Shown here one piece after another: positions 1-10,415 of a stretch of 64,000 nt of DNA. Source of the stretch: Conoideocrella luteorostrata (taxonomy: Eukaryota > Ascomycota > Sordariomycetes > Hypocreales > Clavicipitaceae); assembly GCA_032433595.1 (NCBI GenBank), contig JASWJB010000091.1:1-64000 (forward strand), in the 5' to 3' direction. Positions within the stretch are counted from its first letter, which is position 1. Every line of letters begins with the position of its first letter. A program made the translations under genes and the position numbers. The notes beneath the pieces are model-generated. The model did not search any database. It worked only from the letters and a program-made list of their open reading frames with translations, and was not told the DNA's origin.

Positions 1-557
1 GGGGCTGGTATAACACAGGAGTAGCACAATAACCCAGCAAAATATCCAACGCATGAGATAGGATAATATCTAGTGCAAAAGATACAGAAACCTATAGCGT
101 ATAAAATACAAGAAGAGGCAGCACCATAAATACATTGCTTGATGAGTAAAGTGATAAGAACCGTGCTTGGTCTTAGTCGGGCCAGCGATCAGGGCCTTGC
201 CAGCAGCGCACAACACCACAACATAGCACAACACAACAGCAACACCACAGGATAAGACTAAAATTGACTCAAAGAATGCACAGGAGCCCAGCGCATAAGG
301 TGAAATAGAAATCAAGCCATAAGACAAGCAACCTGGCGTGCAATCCGCCATAAACTAGTGTACACGCCAAACACCACAACTCAATAACTAGCGCACGCAG
401 CAGGCCCAAACCGGGCGCAAAAGACTCGTCGAAACGCTCCACACACAATATAGTCAAATCAACAGCACTCCTGCCGCTCCCGACAACTCCGCAGCGACGG
501 GATCGGTAGTTTTTCGCTCGGGTTGTAAGCGGAAAAGGGAGGAGACTGTAAGCCGTA
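1..557 (+). repeat. Macro-repeat fragment: modules C and D (window start)
   Basis: This is the 3' part of a macro-repeat whose A and B modules lie outside the window. Module C is recognised by the phrase GGGGCTGGTA and by many CAACA/GCACAA phrases. Module D is recognised by CCACAACTC, CTGGCGCAAAAGACTCG-like wording (here CGGGCGCAAAAGACTCG) and the end phrase GCGGAAAAGGGAGGAGACTG. The same order of phrases recurs near 26100, 29100, 32800, 33750, 49650, 60800 and 63800. No open frame with gene character was found; short frames here recur in every copy and read as repeat translations. Confidence 0.8.
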
Positions 558-642
558 TTCTGACTAGCGCGCTTGGTCCTTTAGGTCCAATTCTTTCCAA
601 GAGAGAAAGAAGTGAGCCAGAACGACAGTGTTCTAGTCAGAA
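558..642. repeat. Hairpin module E, copy 1
   Basis: A 10-bp perfect inverted repeat, TTCTGACTAG at 558-567 and CTAGTCAGAA at 633-642, encloses a roughly 65-bp loop. It sits exactly where module D ends (GGAGGAGACTGTAAGC) and where the next A-type satellite begins. The equivalent position in other copies also carries an inverted repeat, but with a different stem sequence. Confidence 0.7.
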
Positions 643-701
643 GACGTACAGTGCTGCGAGAAGTATTATTATTGCAAGTTCGTTAATGGGCTCATTGAAA
701 G

Positions 702-897
702 TGTGGGTTGCACAGGGTTGTGCAATGATCTAGATCATCGGCTTCAAATGCAATATATTCAATAATAGTCGGGTCTATCTAAGAAGAAGAAATAAGTCAA
801 GCTGGAAGTCACGATATCGCCGTATAAATATCGTGGCTTGAAGGTGACCACGTGACGGGCTCGTAAGCTTCCTATTGTGCTTGGCGGCATTCCAACA
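702..897 (-). mobile_element. Solo LTR, about 196 bp, TSD GAAAG
   Basis: On the minus strand it begins TGTTGGAATGCCGCC and ends CAACCCACA, so it has TG...CA termini. A perfect 5-bp target duplication GAAAG flanks it (697-701 and 898-902). Inside are CACGTGGTCACC and a TATA-like TATTTATACGG stretch, shared with the other copies. No internal retrotransposon region is attached, so it is a solo LTR from LTR-LTR recombination. It lies inside a module A satellite, so it inserted after the satellite formed. Confidence 0.9.
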
Positions 898-902
898 GAA
901 AG

Positions 903-1935
903 GCTTGAATGTCGGAAGACGTGAAGGCGGTGTGAGAGGCATCTGGTATCGGGAGTTGGGCCGGTGAGCTTGTTGAAGGGTTTAAATCTCGGAAGACATA
1001 CACTGCATAAAGTATTAAATATCGAAAGGTACTTGAGGGGCTCGTTGAAGGGTTCTGGCGCCGCAAGAATCATCAGATCGCAGGTTAATCTGACGAGCTC
1101 GTTGAAAAGGCTTAAATATTGGGAGACGTACCAGCATTATATATCGCAAGTCGATCTAACAAGCTCCATGTAAGGTTTAAGTTTTGGACGTATAGGCGCT
1201 TTTGAGGCGTTGTATATCGTGGAACATGTACGGCGCGTGAGAAGCAACAGATATCGCAAGGAGCTCGTTGAAACGATTTCAATGTCGGAAGATAAACACG
1301 CGCTTTCGAAACATACATTTCGCAAGTCATTGATAACCGGATTATCGGCTGCCATCTAATTAAGTCAGCTGACGAGCTCGTTCAAAGGTTGAATTCCCGG
1401 AACAAATACACTATAAGAAGCATTACACGTGGCAGGTTCATCTGACGAGCTCGTTGAATGGTTTCTCGGAAGAAGTACGGGCTGCAGGAGGCATTAGACA
1501 TGGCAATTCAATCTGACGAGCTCTCTGAAAAGGTTCAAATCCCGCAATACGTACAGGCGTTTTCAAAGCGTCGGACATGCAGTTGACCTGACGAGTTTGA
1601 CGAAAAGGCTCAAACAGGAAGACATACAGGCTGCCAGAGGCATTAGATACCGCCAGTCGGTTCGCAAGCTTGTTGAAAGGTCTAAATCTCGGAAGACGTA
1701 CGGGCTGCAATAAGTATTCGATATCCCAAGTCGATCTGACGAGCTCGTTGAAAAGGCTCAAACCTCGGAAAACGCTCTGGCATCTGATATCGCAGGTTAA
1801 TCTGACGAGCTCGTTGAAAAGTTCAAATGTCGGAAGACGTACAGGCGGTATCGAAGCATCAGACATGGTAGGTTGATCTGACGAGCTCGTTGAGTGGTAC
1901 AGGAGCTGCAAGAAGCAGTAGATCCATCAGATGTC
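903..1935 (+). repeat. Module A satellite (about 60-80 bp units), copy 1
   Basis: Degenerate tandem units share CTGACGAGCTCGTTGAAA, GGTTCAAATCTCGG, AAGACGTACAGG, GCTGCAAGAAGCAT and GATATCGCAAGTC in fixed order. The core ACGAGCTCGT is a perfect 10-bp palindrome around a SacI site. Units diverge mainly by point changes and by loss of part of a unit. Several reading frames stay open for 60-160 codons in both directions because the unit lacks stops; these are not treated as genes. Confidence 0.85.
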
Positions 1936-3222
1936 GTGGGGCAATTCTGACAAGACGATTTCTTTGATGATGGGATTGCTGGCCGCGATCTAATTTGGTC
2001 AGGAAGACGTTCAGGAAGAGTATGATAGAAGCGGTCGGCAGAGAGGGAAAGTCAGCACTCGAGAGGGGAAAAGTTATCACTTATGAGAGGGAAGACTTGG
2101 CTGCTGATGATGACGATGATACCGCCGCTGGTGCCGCTGCTGATGATGGAGCGGTCGCCAGAGGGGAAACGTTAGCTGATGATGATGCCACTGATGTCGC
2201 CGCCGCCGATGATGATGATGAAGTCGCTGCTGCTGATGACAATGTGCTGTCCACGCTAGAAATTTCGCTGCTGCTGCTGTTGATGAGGATGTTTTGCCCA
2301 CGCAAGAAATGTCGCTGCCGGTGCTGCTGCCGATGGTGCTGCTGATGATGCTGCCGCTGCCGATCATGATGATGATAGCCACGGGGCAGGATCCCGGTCA
2401 CGATTGTAGCGGTCGGGAGGGGGGAAAGTCAGATGCTGGTGCTGGTGTTGGCGCTGATGATTATGCTGCCGCCGCTGCTGCTGCTGATGGTGCTGCTGCT
2501 GCTGATGGTGCTGCTGCTGCTGATGGTGCTGCTGACGATGCCGTCACTGGCGATGATGATGACGGTGATGATGGCCACAGATCAAGAAGACGGTCAGGAA
2601 GACGGTCACGACAGTAGCGGTCAGTCGGATGAAAAGTCAGATCATGCTGCCGCAGCTGCTGATGATGGCGACAGGCCAGGATTGTGGTCACGATAGTATC
2701 GGTCGCTCGGGGGAAAAGTCGAATGATGCTGCTGCTGCTGATAATGATAATGCGCACAGGTCAGGATTCTGGTTACGATAGTAGCGGTTGGGAGGGGAAA
2801 ATTTCACCTGATAATAACGATGACGGCGGCCACATGGCAGGATTCCGGTCACGGTTGTAGCGGTCGGGAGGGGGAAAAGTCAGATGCTGCTGTTGCTTCT
2901 GATGATGTCGCTGCTTCTGATGATGCCGTTGTTGCTGATGAGGATGTTGCAGCCCACGTAGAGACGTCGCTGCCGCTGCTGCTGCTGATGCCGCCACCGC
3001 TGATGATGATGATGCCACGGATGATACTGCCGCCTCTGATGATGATGATGATGCCGCTGCTGCTGATGATGCTGATGAGGATGTTGCTGCTCACGCAAGA
3101 AACGTCGCTGCTGCTGCTAATGCCGCCGCCGCCGCCGATAATAATGATGGCACGGATGATGCTGCTGCTGCTGCTGATGATGATTATGATGCTGCCGCTG
3201 ATGATGATGCTGCTATCTACGT
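1936..3222 (+). repeat. Module B GAT/GCT trinucleotide tract, copy 1
   Basis: Long runs of GATGATGATGCC and GCTGCTGCTGATG are punctuated by a recurring spacer of the type CAGGATTCTGGTCACG, then TAGTAGCGGTCGGGAGGG and GGAAAAGTCA. One plus frame reads as Asp/Ala-rich protein with the spacer as a DSSGREGEKS-like phrase. No frame gives a long intact gene. The tract follows module A and precedes module C, as in all other copies. Confidence 0.85.
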
Positions 3223-3537
3223 AGGTATAGTAGCGCCCAAAGTGCAACAAAGTAGGGCTTGCTCGGTCGGTGGACCAGCGAGCGATACGGGGCTGGTACG
3301 TAGCACAAGAGTAACACGGCACAATAATCAGCGCACAAGATGAGATAATGCCTGATGCAAAAGATGCACAAGAGAACAGCGGACAAGTTACAATAAAAAG
3401 CAAGGCATAGTACAAAGCACGTGGCGCGCAATCTGCCAAAAACTAGCTCCTGGTCACACAGCCGCCGCAGCAGTCTCAAACCTGGCGCAAAAGACTCGCA
3501 GCGACGCCGCGCACGTAATGCAGGCAAAATCAAGGCG
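3223..3537 (+). repeat. Modules C and D (start), copy 1
   Basis: Module C begins GCGCCCAAAGTGCAACAAAG and runs through ATACGGGGCTGGTA. Module D follows with the GGCGCGCAATCTGCC phrase and the CTGGCGCAAAAGACTCGCAG phrase. D then continues into the palindrome arm beginning at 3538. Confidence 0.8.
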
Positions 3538-3885
3538 CTCCCGGCGCGCGCGGCAACTCTGCGGCGGGCAGCGCACCAATGCCGGCGGGATGGGTGGTTG
3601 TTCGGTCAGGTTGTGAGCAGAAGAGGAGGAGGTTATTCGGCGAAAAAGAAGGACACTGTGGGCCGTGTCCCTTTTACTAGGATGGAGACCTTGTAGTTGT
3701 AACTCTACTAGAGAGAGTTACAACTATAAGAGGCGTTAGTCCTAGTAAAAGGGACACGGCCCACAGTGTCCTTCTTTTTCGCCGAATAACCTCCTCCTCT
3801 TCTGCTCACAACCTGACCGAACAACCACCCATCCCGCCGGCATTTGGTGCGCTGCCCGCCGCAGAGTTGCCGCGCGCGCCGGGAG
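3538..3885. repeat. Near-perfect palindrome of module D (arms about 146 bp)
   Basis: The left arm 3538-3682 is the reverse complement of the right arm 3740-3885; I see only one single-base indel (CACCAATG against CATTTGGTG). The central loop holds a further inverted repeat, TAGTTGTAACTCT at 3694-3706 and AGAGTTACAACTA at 3714-3726, leaving a 7-base tip. The arms are the end of module D plus GGACACTGTGGGCCGTGTCC. Arm identity is far higher than between ordinary D copies, which suggests recent formation or homogenisation. Confidence 0.9.
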
Positions 3886-4390
3886 TGCCCTATTTTGCAA
3901 TTCTTTTTACTGCATTGTGTGCACCGGGCTTTTCTGCATCGATTGCGCCAGGTTTCGTGCCGTTTGGTGCGCTGGGTGATGAGTTGCGTGCGAGCCCCTA
4001 CTGTTGGAATATCGCCGCCAAGCACACAATAAGAGCACGGATATCGTCACGTGGTCACCCTTCGGCCACCCTATTTATACGGGTATCGTAGGCATCATAG
4101 CTTGACTTGTTTTCCCTTCTTAGATAACCTACTTGACTTATTGAATATATTCTATTTTGAAGCAGTTGATCTAGATCACCTGTTGCACACCCTGTGCAAC
4201 CCACACCTACTGTTAGCTGGGCCCGGACCACACACACAAGCCAACGCCCCCGGACTATCATCCGAGCATACATATATATATATAAGCCTTGTCAAAAGCC
4301 TTGCAAGAGGTCCTGTAAGAACCGGCAAAAATCCGCGCGGCTGCGCCGCGCCCTGCGCGGGCAATCTCGCTTGGGTTGCGGCATGCGGCG
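3886..4390 (-). repeat. Inverted module D with tail T (interrupted by an LTR)
   Basis: This continues the palindrome's right arm as module D in reverse: GATTGCGCCAGGTTTCGTGC, then GAGTTGCGTGCGAGCCCCTA. After the LTR at 4002-4205 comes a tail with CCCGGACCACACAC, a TATATATA stretch, AAAAGCCTTGCAA and the GC hairpin CGCGGCTGCGCCGCG, ending near GCGGGCAATCTCGC. The same tail follows the inverted D copies at 43700-43880 and 50450-50580, so D-reverse plus T behaves as one unit. Confidence 0.75.
4002..4205 (+). mobile_element. Solo LTR, 204 bp, TSD CCTAC
   Basis: It starts TGTTGGAATATCGCC and ends CTGTGCAACCCACA. A perfect 5-bp duplication CCTAC flanks it (3997-4001 and 4206-4210). The insertion split the inverted D unit; removing it rejoins GAGCCCCTAC to TGTTAGCTGG, matching the uninterrupted copy near 43680. 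Confidence 0.92.
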
Positions 4391-4397
4391 GAAATGG

Positions 4398-4471
4398 AGT
4401 TACGTCGACAAGGAGTCCACCAAGCTCCGCATATACACCCTGCAGCTGCTGGACTTCCACACCTTCTCCCC
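4398..4471 (+). pseudogene. Captured fragment of a Fungal_trans regulator gene
   Basis: This 74-bp stretch matches the coding sequence of the C2H2/Fungal_trans regulator in this window near 17561-17630, with about six mismatches by eye. It translates to SYVDKESTKLRIYTLQLLDF-like sequence, while the intact gene has SYVDEESTKL followed by CMYTLQLLDF. It begins right after the tail of the inverted D repeat and breaks off at the CATAGTACGTACGTA stretch. There is no start, no DNA-binding domain and no gene around it, so it is a fragment. It may derive from this gene or from a paralogue elsewhere. Confidence 0.75.
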
Positions 4472-4777
4472 CATAGTACGTACGTAAATAGCCAAAATAC
4501 AGAAAGTACCTACATACCTACGAGTACTACCAGGTTGCATCACTACTCCTCATCTAGGTCCAAGTTTGGCAAGCATGTTATAACGTTCTATTTCCCCAAA
4601 GCTAATGTAAGTCTATACTTGTGCTAGTGAAGAGCAGAACATCCATGCGTCACCCTTCATGTCTTCACACATCTCTGTCTGCCTGCTGCCTCTACCTGTG
4701 AATTTTAATTTTGAGGCAGAAAATAACGAGTGCACCGACTGTTGCGTTATGTGTCATGGCTGCCATGGTTTAGTTAG
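4472..4777. other. Intergenic, no gene seen
   Basis: Unique sequence between the captured regulator fragment and the decayed protease. I see no convincing frame, RNA gene or repeat here apart from short TACGTACGTA and CTACCTACC-type simple phrases. Confidence 0.5.
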
Positions 4778-6176
4778 TTATTTTGGGTGTGAAGAGCGCG
4801 AGTCTTTGCAGCCCTGAGCTAGCTGTTCATTCCCATGAGCTCTTTGGTCGTACCAAGCTGTTAACCCTAAACACTCTTCAGAGCCCATATCATCTACACA
4901 GTACTGGCTCGTGTGCTCTTGGGGTTGGCGAAAGTGGAACACGCCTTGTGCCGACGGTGGAGGTGTCTTGGGTGGTGATGACTGCTTGGGTGGTGATGTC
5001 TTGGATGGTGATGGTGATGACGGCTTGCGCCATTGATTCCACAAGCTGCGTATACGCGTGATTTGGCCACGTGTAAACTCGAGCCGACATGCTCTGTTGT
5101 TCCATAAGTCAGTAGGGAAATGCACAAAATAAAGCATCTAGAGGACTGCTGCTGCTTACTTGTCAAAAACGCTATAGTTCATAAAGTTGTTGACTGGGTC
5201 CGTGCCGGGCTTATCTGGGCAGCTGTCGCCTGGCTTGCAATCACGTGTGTACGATTCCTGGGCAGGAGTATCGTCAATTCTGTCACCGTCGCCGCAACCC
5301 GCCTCAAACGTGTGAATCAGACCAAACCAGTGTCCAACCTCATGAATGCAAGTTCTGGCAAAGACTTCTAGACCGTTCTCTTGCAGAGCGTGCTGGCGGA
5401 TTTCTATGCCGTCGTCTCTGGGTCCTGTTGGATTACACGGGTGTGTGTGGACCGGATGCGTGGATACACGGGCTGAGCCAGAAAGGTTACGTGGCCTCTG
5501 GGCCTAAGGCAGGAATTCAGGACGGAAGTGTCTCAGATTATAGGGGTATTTATAGGGGGATTTGGACGAGGCCGTCAGACGGGGGATTCGGCATCCATCA
5601 TCTCAGTAACACAGCTGGTCCCATGAATGCAAACATCGTTGAACCTCTCCTATCAATTCCAACAGGTCCACTAGGGTATGGCAAGTAATCGGGGGGAGTA
5701 GACCTTCCGTCGTTACCATCGGCACTTCTGAGATGGTCAATAAAGTATATGTTTAGTGTATCACTGCCTCCTTTGCGAAGGCTTTTGCGCATATCATCCC
5801 CATCATAATTGTAGATGTTAGCAGCCCATGCTGCGTTGACGGTGCGAGTCGTATTCCGATGTTGAAACGTTACACTTGCGTTTCGAAAAGCAGACTTCAG
5901 TTCTTTTACTATGTAGCGAACTTTGTCGTCCTTTGAAGTAGGTAGAATATTTAGCCCAAAAAAAAGTCTTGACTATGCTGTGTTCAACCGGAAAGAAATT
6001 AACTTACACCAAGTGCCTCCTGGCCTGCGCTTGTGTTTGTCACAACATATAGGTACAAGGGCTTGGCCTTTGTGGTCGTTCACAGCGCTAACCAACTTGC
6101 TACTCGTGGTCTGATGGCTGAAGTGTGTTTTACCAAGGAACTTGAGCTTCCAATAATCCGCCGGCCCTACACACAT
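4778..6176 (-). pseudogene. Decayed M43-family (pappalysin-like) metalloprotease
   Basis: Pieces of a secreted zinc protease can be followed on the minus strand. From the 5' side: a stretch ending KHKRRPGGTW near 6010; KELKSAF...VNAAWA...MRKSLRKGG...LNIYFIDHL at about 5930-5730; and the zinc site HEVGHWFGLIHTF near 5340-5310, which is the canonical HExxHxxGxxH. GCGDGDRIDDTP and the Met-turn-like NNFMNYS follow. An intron (GTAAGC...ACAACAG, about 5154-5098) then joins to RLEFTRGQITRIRSLW, a family hallmark, and a Ser/Pro/Lys-rich tail. The frame is broken: after GSTMFAFMG it runs into a stop, and the following coding stretch continues in another frame. The first splice is out of phase, and no signal peptide is visible. 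The 5' end abuts the oxoprolinase gene. M43 proteases of fungi are normally secreted and about 280-300 residues. The family call is firm; the pseudogene status is inferred from the frame breaks. Confidence 0.75.
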
Positions 6177-6185
6177 AGCCGCGAT

Positions 6186-9100
6186 TCAAGCGTCAGTCCA
6201 CACTAAATTTACAGCGACAGGATGAGCCTTTTTTTTTTTTTTTAGCGAAATGAGAATTAAAAAAATGTCGATGAGTCGTACACCAGTGAAGAATTGTGCA
6301 ATCCATTCCTGTTCTCCAGTATCCTTAGCATCCCTCACGGTACCTCCACCGAGTGGTACGAAGCAAGACCGCTCCTCGACGGACTGCTGATTCCCAATGT
6401 TGCTACCCGGAGCACCATAGCCACCACCGCCCGGTGTCTCGATAACGACCCTGTCTCCCTGAGCCACCTTAACAGAGCCTTTTCCGCCTATACTAATGGT
6501 CTTTCCAGAAGTTGACACCCAAGTGTTCAGACCTCGCTTCCCGTCGCCTCCCCCTTTCATACCATAGGGAGCGAAACTCCGACGCTCCGATAGAATAGAC
6601 ACCGACATGGGGAGGCGAAACTCGACGTCCCGAATCACACCGTCACCACCCAAAAATGCTCCTGCGCCGCCACTCTCCGGTCTGAAGCAGAATCGTCGTA
6701 GGACGACGGGATAACGACGCTCAAGCGACTCGGGGTCCGTGATGCGGGTATTGGTCATGTGGGTGTGCACACCGCTCGTGCCATGCCATGAGGGACCAGC
6801 GCCGCTGCCGCCGCAGATGGTCTCGTAGTATCCGAAGCCTTCTTCGCCATCTAGCCCGAAGGTGAAGTTGTTCATGCAGCCCTGAGAGGCAGCGCTAGTT
6901 CCGAATGCACGAAAAATGACATCCACTATACGCTGTGACGTCAGGACATTGCCTGCGCAGACAGCAGCGTCGGAGCTGGGGCGAAGAAGCGATTTATCAG
7001 GGATGATGAGATTAATTGGTTTCATGCAGCCGTGGTTGAGAGGGACATCGGAGTCGACCATGCACCGGAGGGCGTAAATGACAGCCGAGTTGCAGATCGC
7101 AGGCGGGGCGTTCCAGTTCCCAAATGCTTCGGGACCAGTACCATTGAAGTCGAAATCGGCGGAGCCGTCTTGCGGATTGATCCGGACTTCGAGCTTGATG
7201 GGCGTGCCATCGTCCATAAAGTCAATGGCGGACAGAGTAGTCGTCTCGAAGGAGGAGACCAACCGCTTCAGGACGTTACGCACGGCCAACTCGGCCGAGT
7301 CCTGGATGGCGCCCATATAGACTTGGACAACATCCATGGTGTACTCATTGATAAGTTGGCGTACTAAGCGGATGCCCTGGTGGTTAGCAGTAATTTGCGC
7401 TTTGATATCAGTCACATTGTCGTGGTATCGGCGAGTGCCGCTGCTGCCAGGGTACTGAGCTGGTTCGTCGCAAAGCATTCTCTCCAAGTCCGCAGCGGCA
7501 AAGACACCGTTACGGACGAGGAGTAGGGAATCAAAGACGGCACCCTCTTCAGAGAGGAACTTGGAGTTCGGAGGCATCGAACCAGGGAGAATCCCACCAA
7601 CCTAGGTAGGGGAAATTAGTTCATGTCTTCGTAAGACCAGGTACGTCATGTGACCTACATCGGCGTGGTGGCCGCGAGACGCAGCCCAGAAGACAATCTT
7701 CTTACCCGCAGTATCAAACACGGGAGTAATGACAGTCAAGTCAGGAAGATGGACACCGCCGAAAGCTGCCATATATGCTGTTAGTAACGAGATGATACCG
7801 ACTTTGCAAAAAAGAAGACATACCGGGAGAGTTGGAAAGCAGCACATCGCCATCCTGAAGCTCATCACCCCAATGCTCAATCTGTCCCTTCACAGCAAAG
7901 GCCATACTACCAATCATAGCAGGTACATGCGGGGCATTTGCGACTAAGCGACCGTCGGGCGTGAAAATGGCACAGGAGAAGTCGAGGCGCTCCTTGATAT
8001 TTGCGCTGACGCTGACATTCTGGAGCACATGCCCCATCTGCTCAGCGATACCCATGAAGCGATGACGGAAAACAGATAGCGTGACAGGGTCAATGGTAAC
8101 TGCGCTGACGTTCCTTGTCTGGATTTGCTTCACATCAATGACAAGCACGTCACGCGCCATGTAAGCTGAGGAACCAGGTCCAACGACGATAGTCTGTGTC
8201 TTATCGACGATCATAGCCGGGCCTTGGACGATGCCACGGGCACTGATGGTCTCGAAAAGATACACTGGAACATCTGACCATCCCAGCTCATTGAAGTACA
8301 CCGATGTAGTTTTCGCCGGCTCCGACACAACGTCATTGGCAACTGATTTCTCTTTCTTCGCTGCAGCAGGCTCATCTTGCTCCAAGACTTGGCGACCGAT
8401 GCCTCGCACGCGGATCGTATCTACAAAGATAATCGCATTGGTAGGCGTGAATCCAAATTGACGGTGGTGAGCGTCAATAAAGCTCTTGCTCGCATCCTGG
8501 CCCTTCTTTTGAGCAATCCTCAGGGCAGTATCACTACCATCATAACGCATGTTTAGGAAGCGCTCTGTGTCGACGGTGCTGAAAGTGCGGAGAGATGAGT
8601 GTGACTGTACAGCTCGGCACAATGAATCTAGGTCTTGGTCGATGGACCCCATGTTCGCGCCGCAAAAGATCTTGGAGCAAGACTGCTCTTCTTCGCGAAC
8701 CACATCTGCCAGACCAATACCATAGGCCGAGAGAATGGATGAATGCTTGTGAATATGGACACGCTTGATACCGAGGGCTTCTGCAATTGCACAGGCATGT
8801 TGGCCGCCGGCGCCTCCGAAAGAAGCAAGATGATGATTAGCGGTGTGGTGACCTCGACCTTCCGTTAACGTGCGAATAGGCTGGCACATGGACGAGTTGG
8901 CGACTTGGAGAAATCCATCAGCCACCTCAGGCCAGGTCAGGGATTTTCCGGTGTCGGCGTTGATCTGCTTGGCAAGGGCTGTGAACTTGACGACCACAAT
9001 GTCCCGGTCGATTGGGTCATTTTCGTTTGGTCCAAAGACAGAAGGGAAGTGCTCGGGTAGAATACGGCCAAGAGCCAAGTTAGCATCCGTGACGGTCAGT

Positions 9101-10415
9101 GGCCCGCCCTTTCGGTACGATGCTGGGCCGGGATCCGATGATGCACTCTCCGGTCCAACGGACAGGAGGCCATTCCGCCAAGCTAGTATGCTGCCACCCC
9201 CTGCGGCAATGGTGTTCACGTTGAGTTGCGGCACGTAAACAGATATCCCAGCCGTGGTCGTTTCGAAAACATGATCCAGTTGACCGTCGTAGCGGCTGAC
9301 ATCGGTGCTGGTACCACCCATATCAAAGCCAATGACAGGAGTACCATGTACCTTGTCGAAGCAGGTCTGCGAGTATCCTATGACTCCGCCCGCTGGGCCA
9401 GAAAGAATGGAATGAAGACCGCGAAGCGCGGATGCAGGCGCGAGACCGCCGTCCGACTGCATAAACTCTAGCCTGGTTCCGTCCGCTTCCATTTTTGGGA
9501 AGCTCTGTAGAAATTGGCGCAGGTAGGTCTTGATCGAAGGGGTGACGTAGCTATCAATGACGGTCGAGTTGCCACGAGGCACTAGCTTTGGGCGTCGAGA
9601 GACCTGGTGAGAAAGGGTGATGTTCTGGAAGCCTACCTCTCTGGCAAGCTCTGCAATTTGGAGCTCATGGTGGGGAAAGATGTAAGAATGCATGAGGCAA
9701 ACCGCGATGGAGCGGAACCCATCTGCGTAAAGCTTGATGAGGTGTTCTTTCGTACTGGGTATATCGAGAACTTGGATAATATGCACCATCTCTCCAGACT
9801 GGCCCCGGAAACGCTCAATGGGCATCGGGCACGAGAGCTTCAACCTTCGCAGATCTGTGTCTGCGCACGTTTCGAGGACAACCCGCTCCTTGACCTCAAA
9901 CACTTCCGAGTATAAGGGATCGGGTCGCCTAATGGATATGTCGAACATGAAAGGACGGGCTTGATTGCCTATTTGGAGGATGTTTTTGAAGCCAGCCGTG
10001 ACCAGGAAGGCCGTCCTCTGTCCCCTCCGCTCTAACAAAGCATTGGTGGCCACTGTAGTTCCCATACGCACCCACTCTAAATTGCAGTCAGTATCTTTTG
10101 TCTGCTTTTCAAGTTGCATTAGAAGCCATACCAACATCTCGAAGATCCAACTCTGTCCCTCGCGGGATATCCCTCTGGTAGTAAGTTTCGAGAACTCGCC
10201 TGATGGCTTCCGTAGGTGCATCGGGATAGTTTTTTGGATCCACGGAGAGAATCTTTACAACTACATCCTTGTGACCTTGCATTTGGGCAATACAATCCGT
10301 GAATGTGCCCCCACGATCTAAGAATCTGTAAGCAGGTTGCTTGCCTAATAGTAGAGCTACTCATTGTCTGACCTATAGAGATCCTGATGGGTCGTTGGGC
10401 AGTAGGAACGACCAT
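6186..10415 (-). CDS. 5-oxoprolinase (ATP-dependent, HyuA-HyuB fusion)
   Basis: The product is predicted to hydrolyse 5-oxo-L-proline to glutamate at the expense of ATP, in the cytosol, or to act on a related cyclic amide. Exons on the minus strand are 10415-10373, 10317-10132, 10076-7824, 7765-7659 and 7601-6186; all four introns are 55-58 bp with GT-AG and keep phase, giving about 1334 residues (the family is usually near 1290). The HyuA half has DRGGTFTDC at residues 15-23, [15 protein letters not shown] from 81 and DMGGTSTDV near 328. The HyuB half starts near residue 737 and ends in TPGGGGYG near 1250. The ATG at 10415 is the first in frame and gives [14 protein letters not shown] before the DRGG motif. 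The C-terminus is uncertain: a run of 16 T (6228-6243) encodes a Lys run and the last 40 or so residues do not look like the family. It is divergent from the monooxygenase gene. Hydantoinase-type substrates are an alternative. Confidence 0.93.

Noticed and set aside
2081..2757. Several 90-107-residue frames rich in Asp/Ala, Leu/Met, His/Gln or Ser on both strands
   Set aside because: They are translations of the GAT/GCT triplet tract in different frames; they recur in every B module and have no starts, splice sites or neighbours of gene type.
3844..4091. Frames reading RCPPQSCRAR and similar in module D
   Set aside because: The same frames occur in each inverted D copy, including free-standing repeat copies, so they are translations of repeat DNA.
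5245..5688. A 147-codon plus-strand frame
   Set aside because: It is antisense to the M43 protease remnant, which carries the recognisable zinc site.
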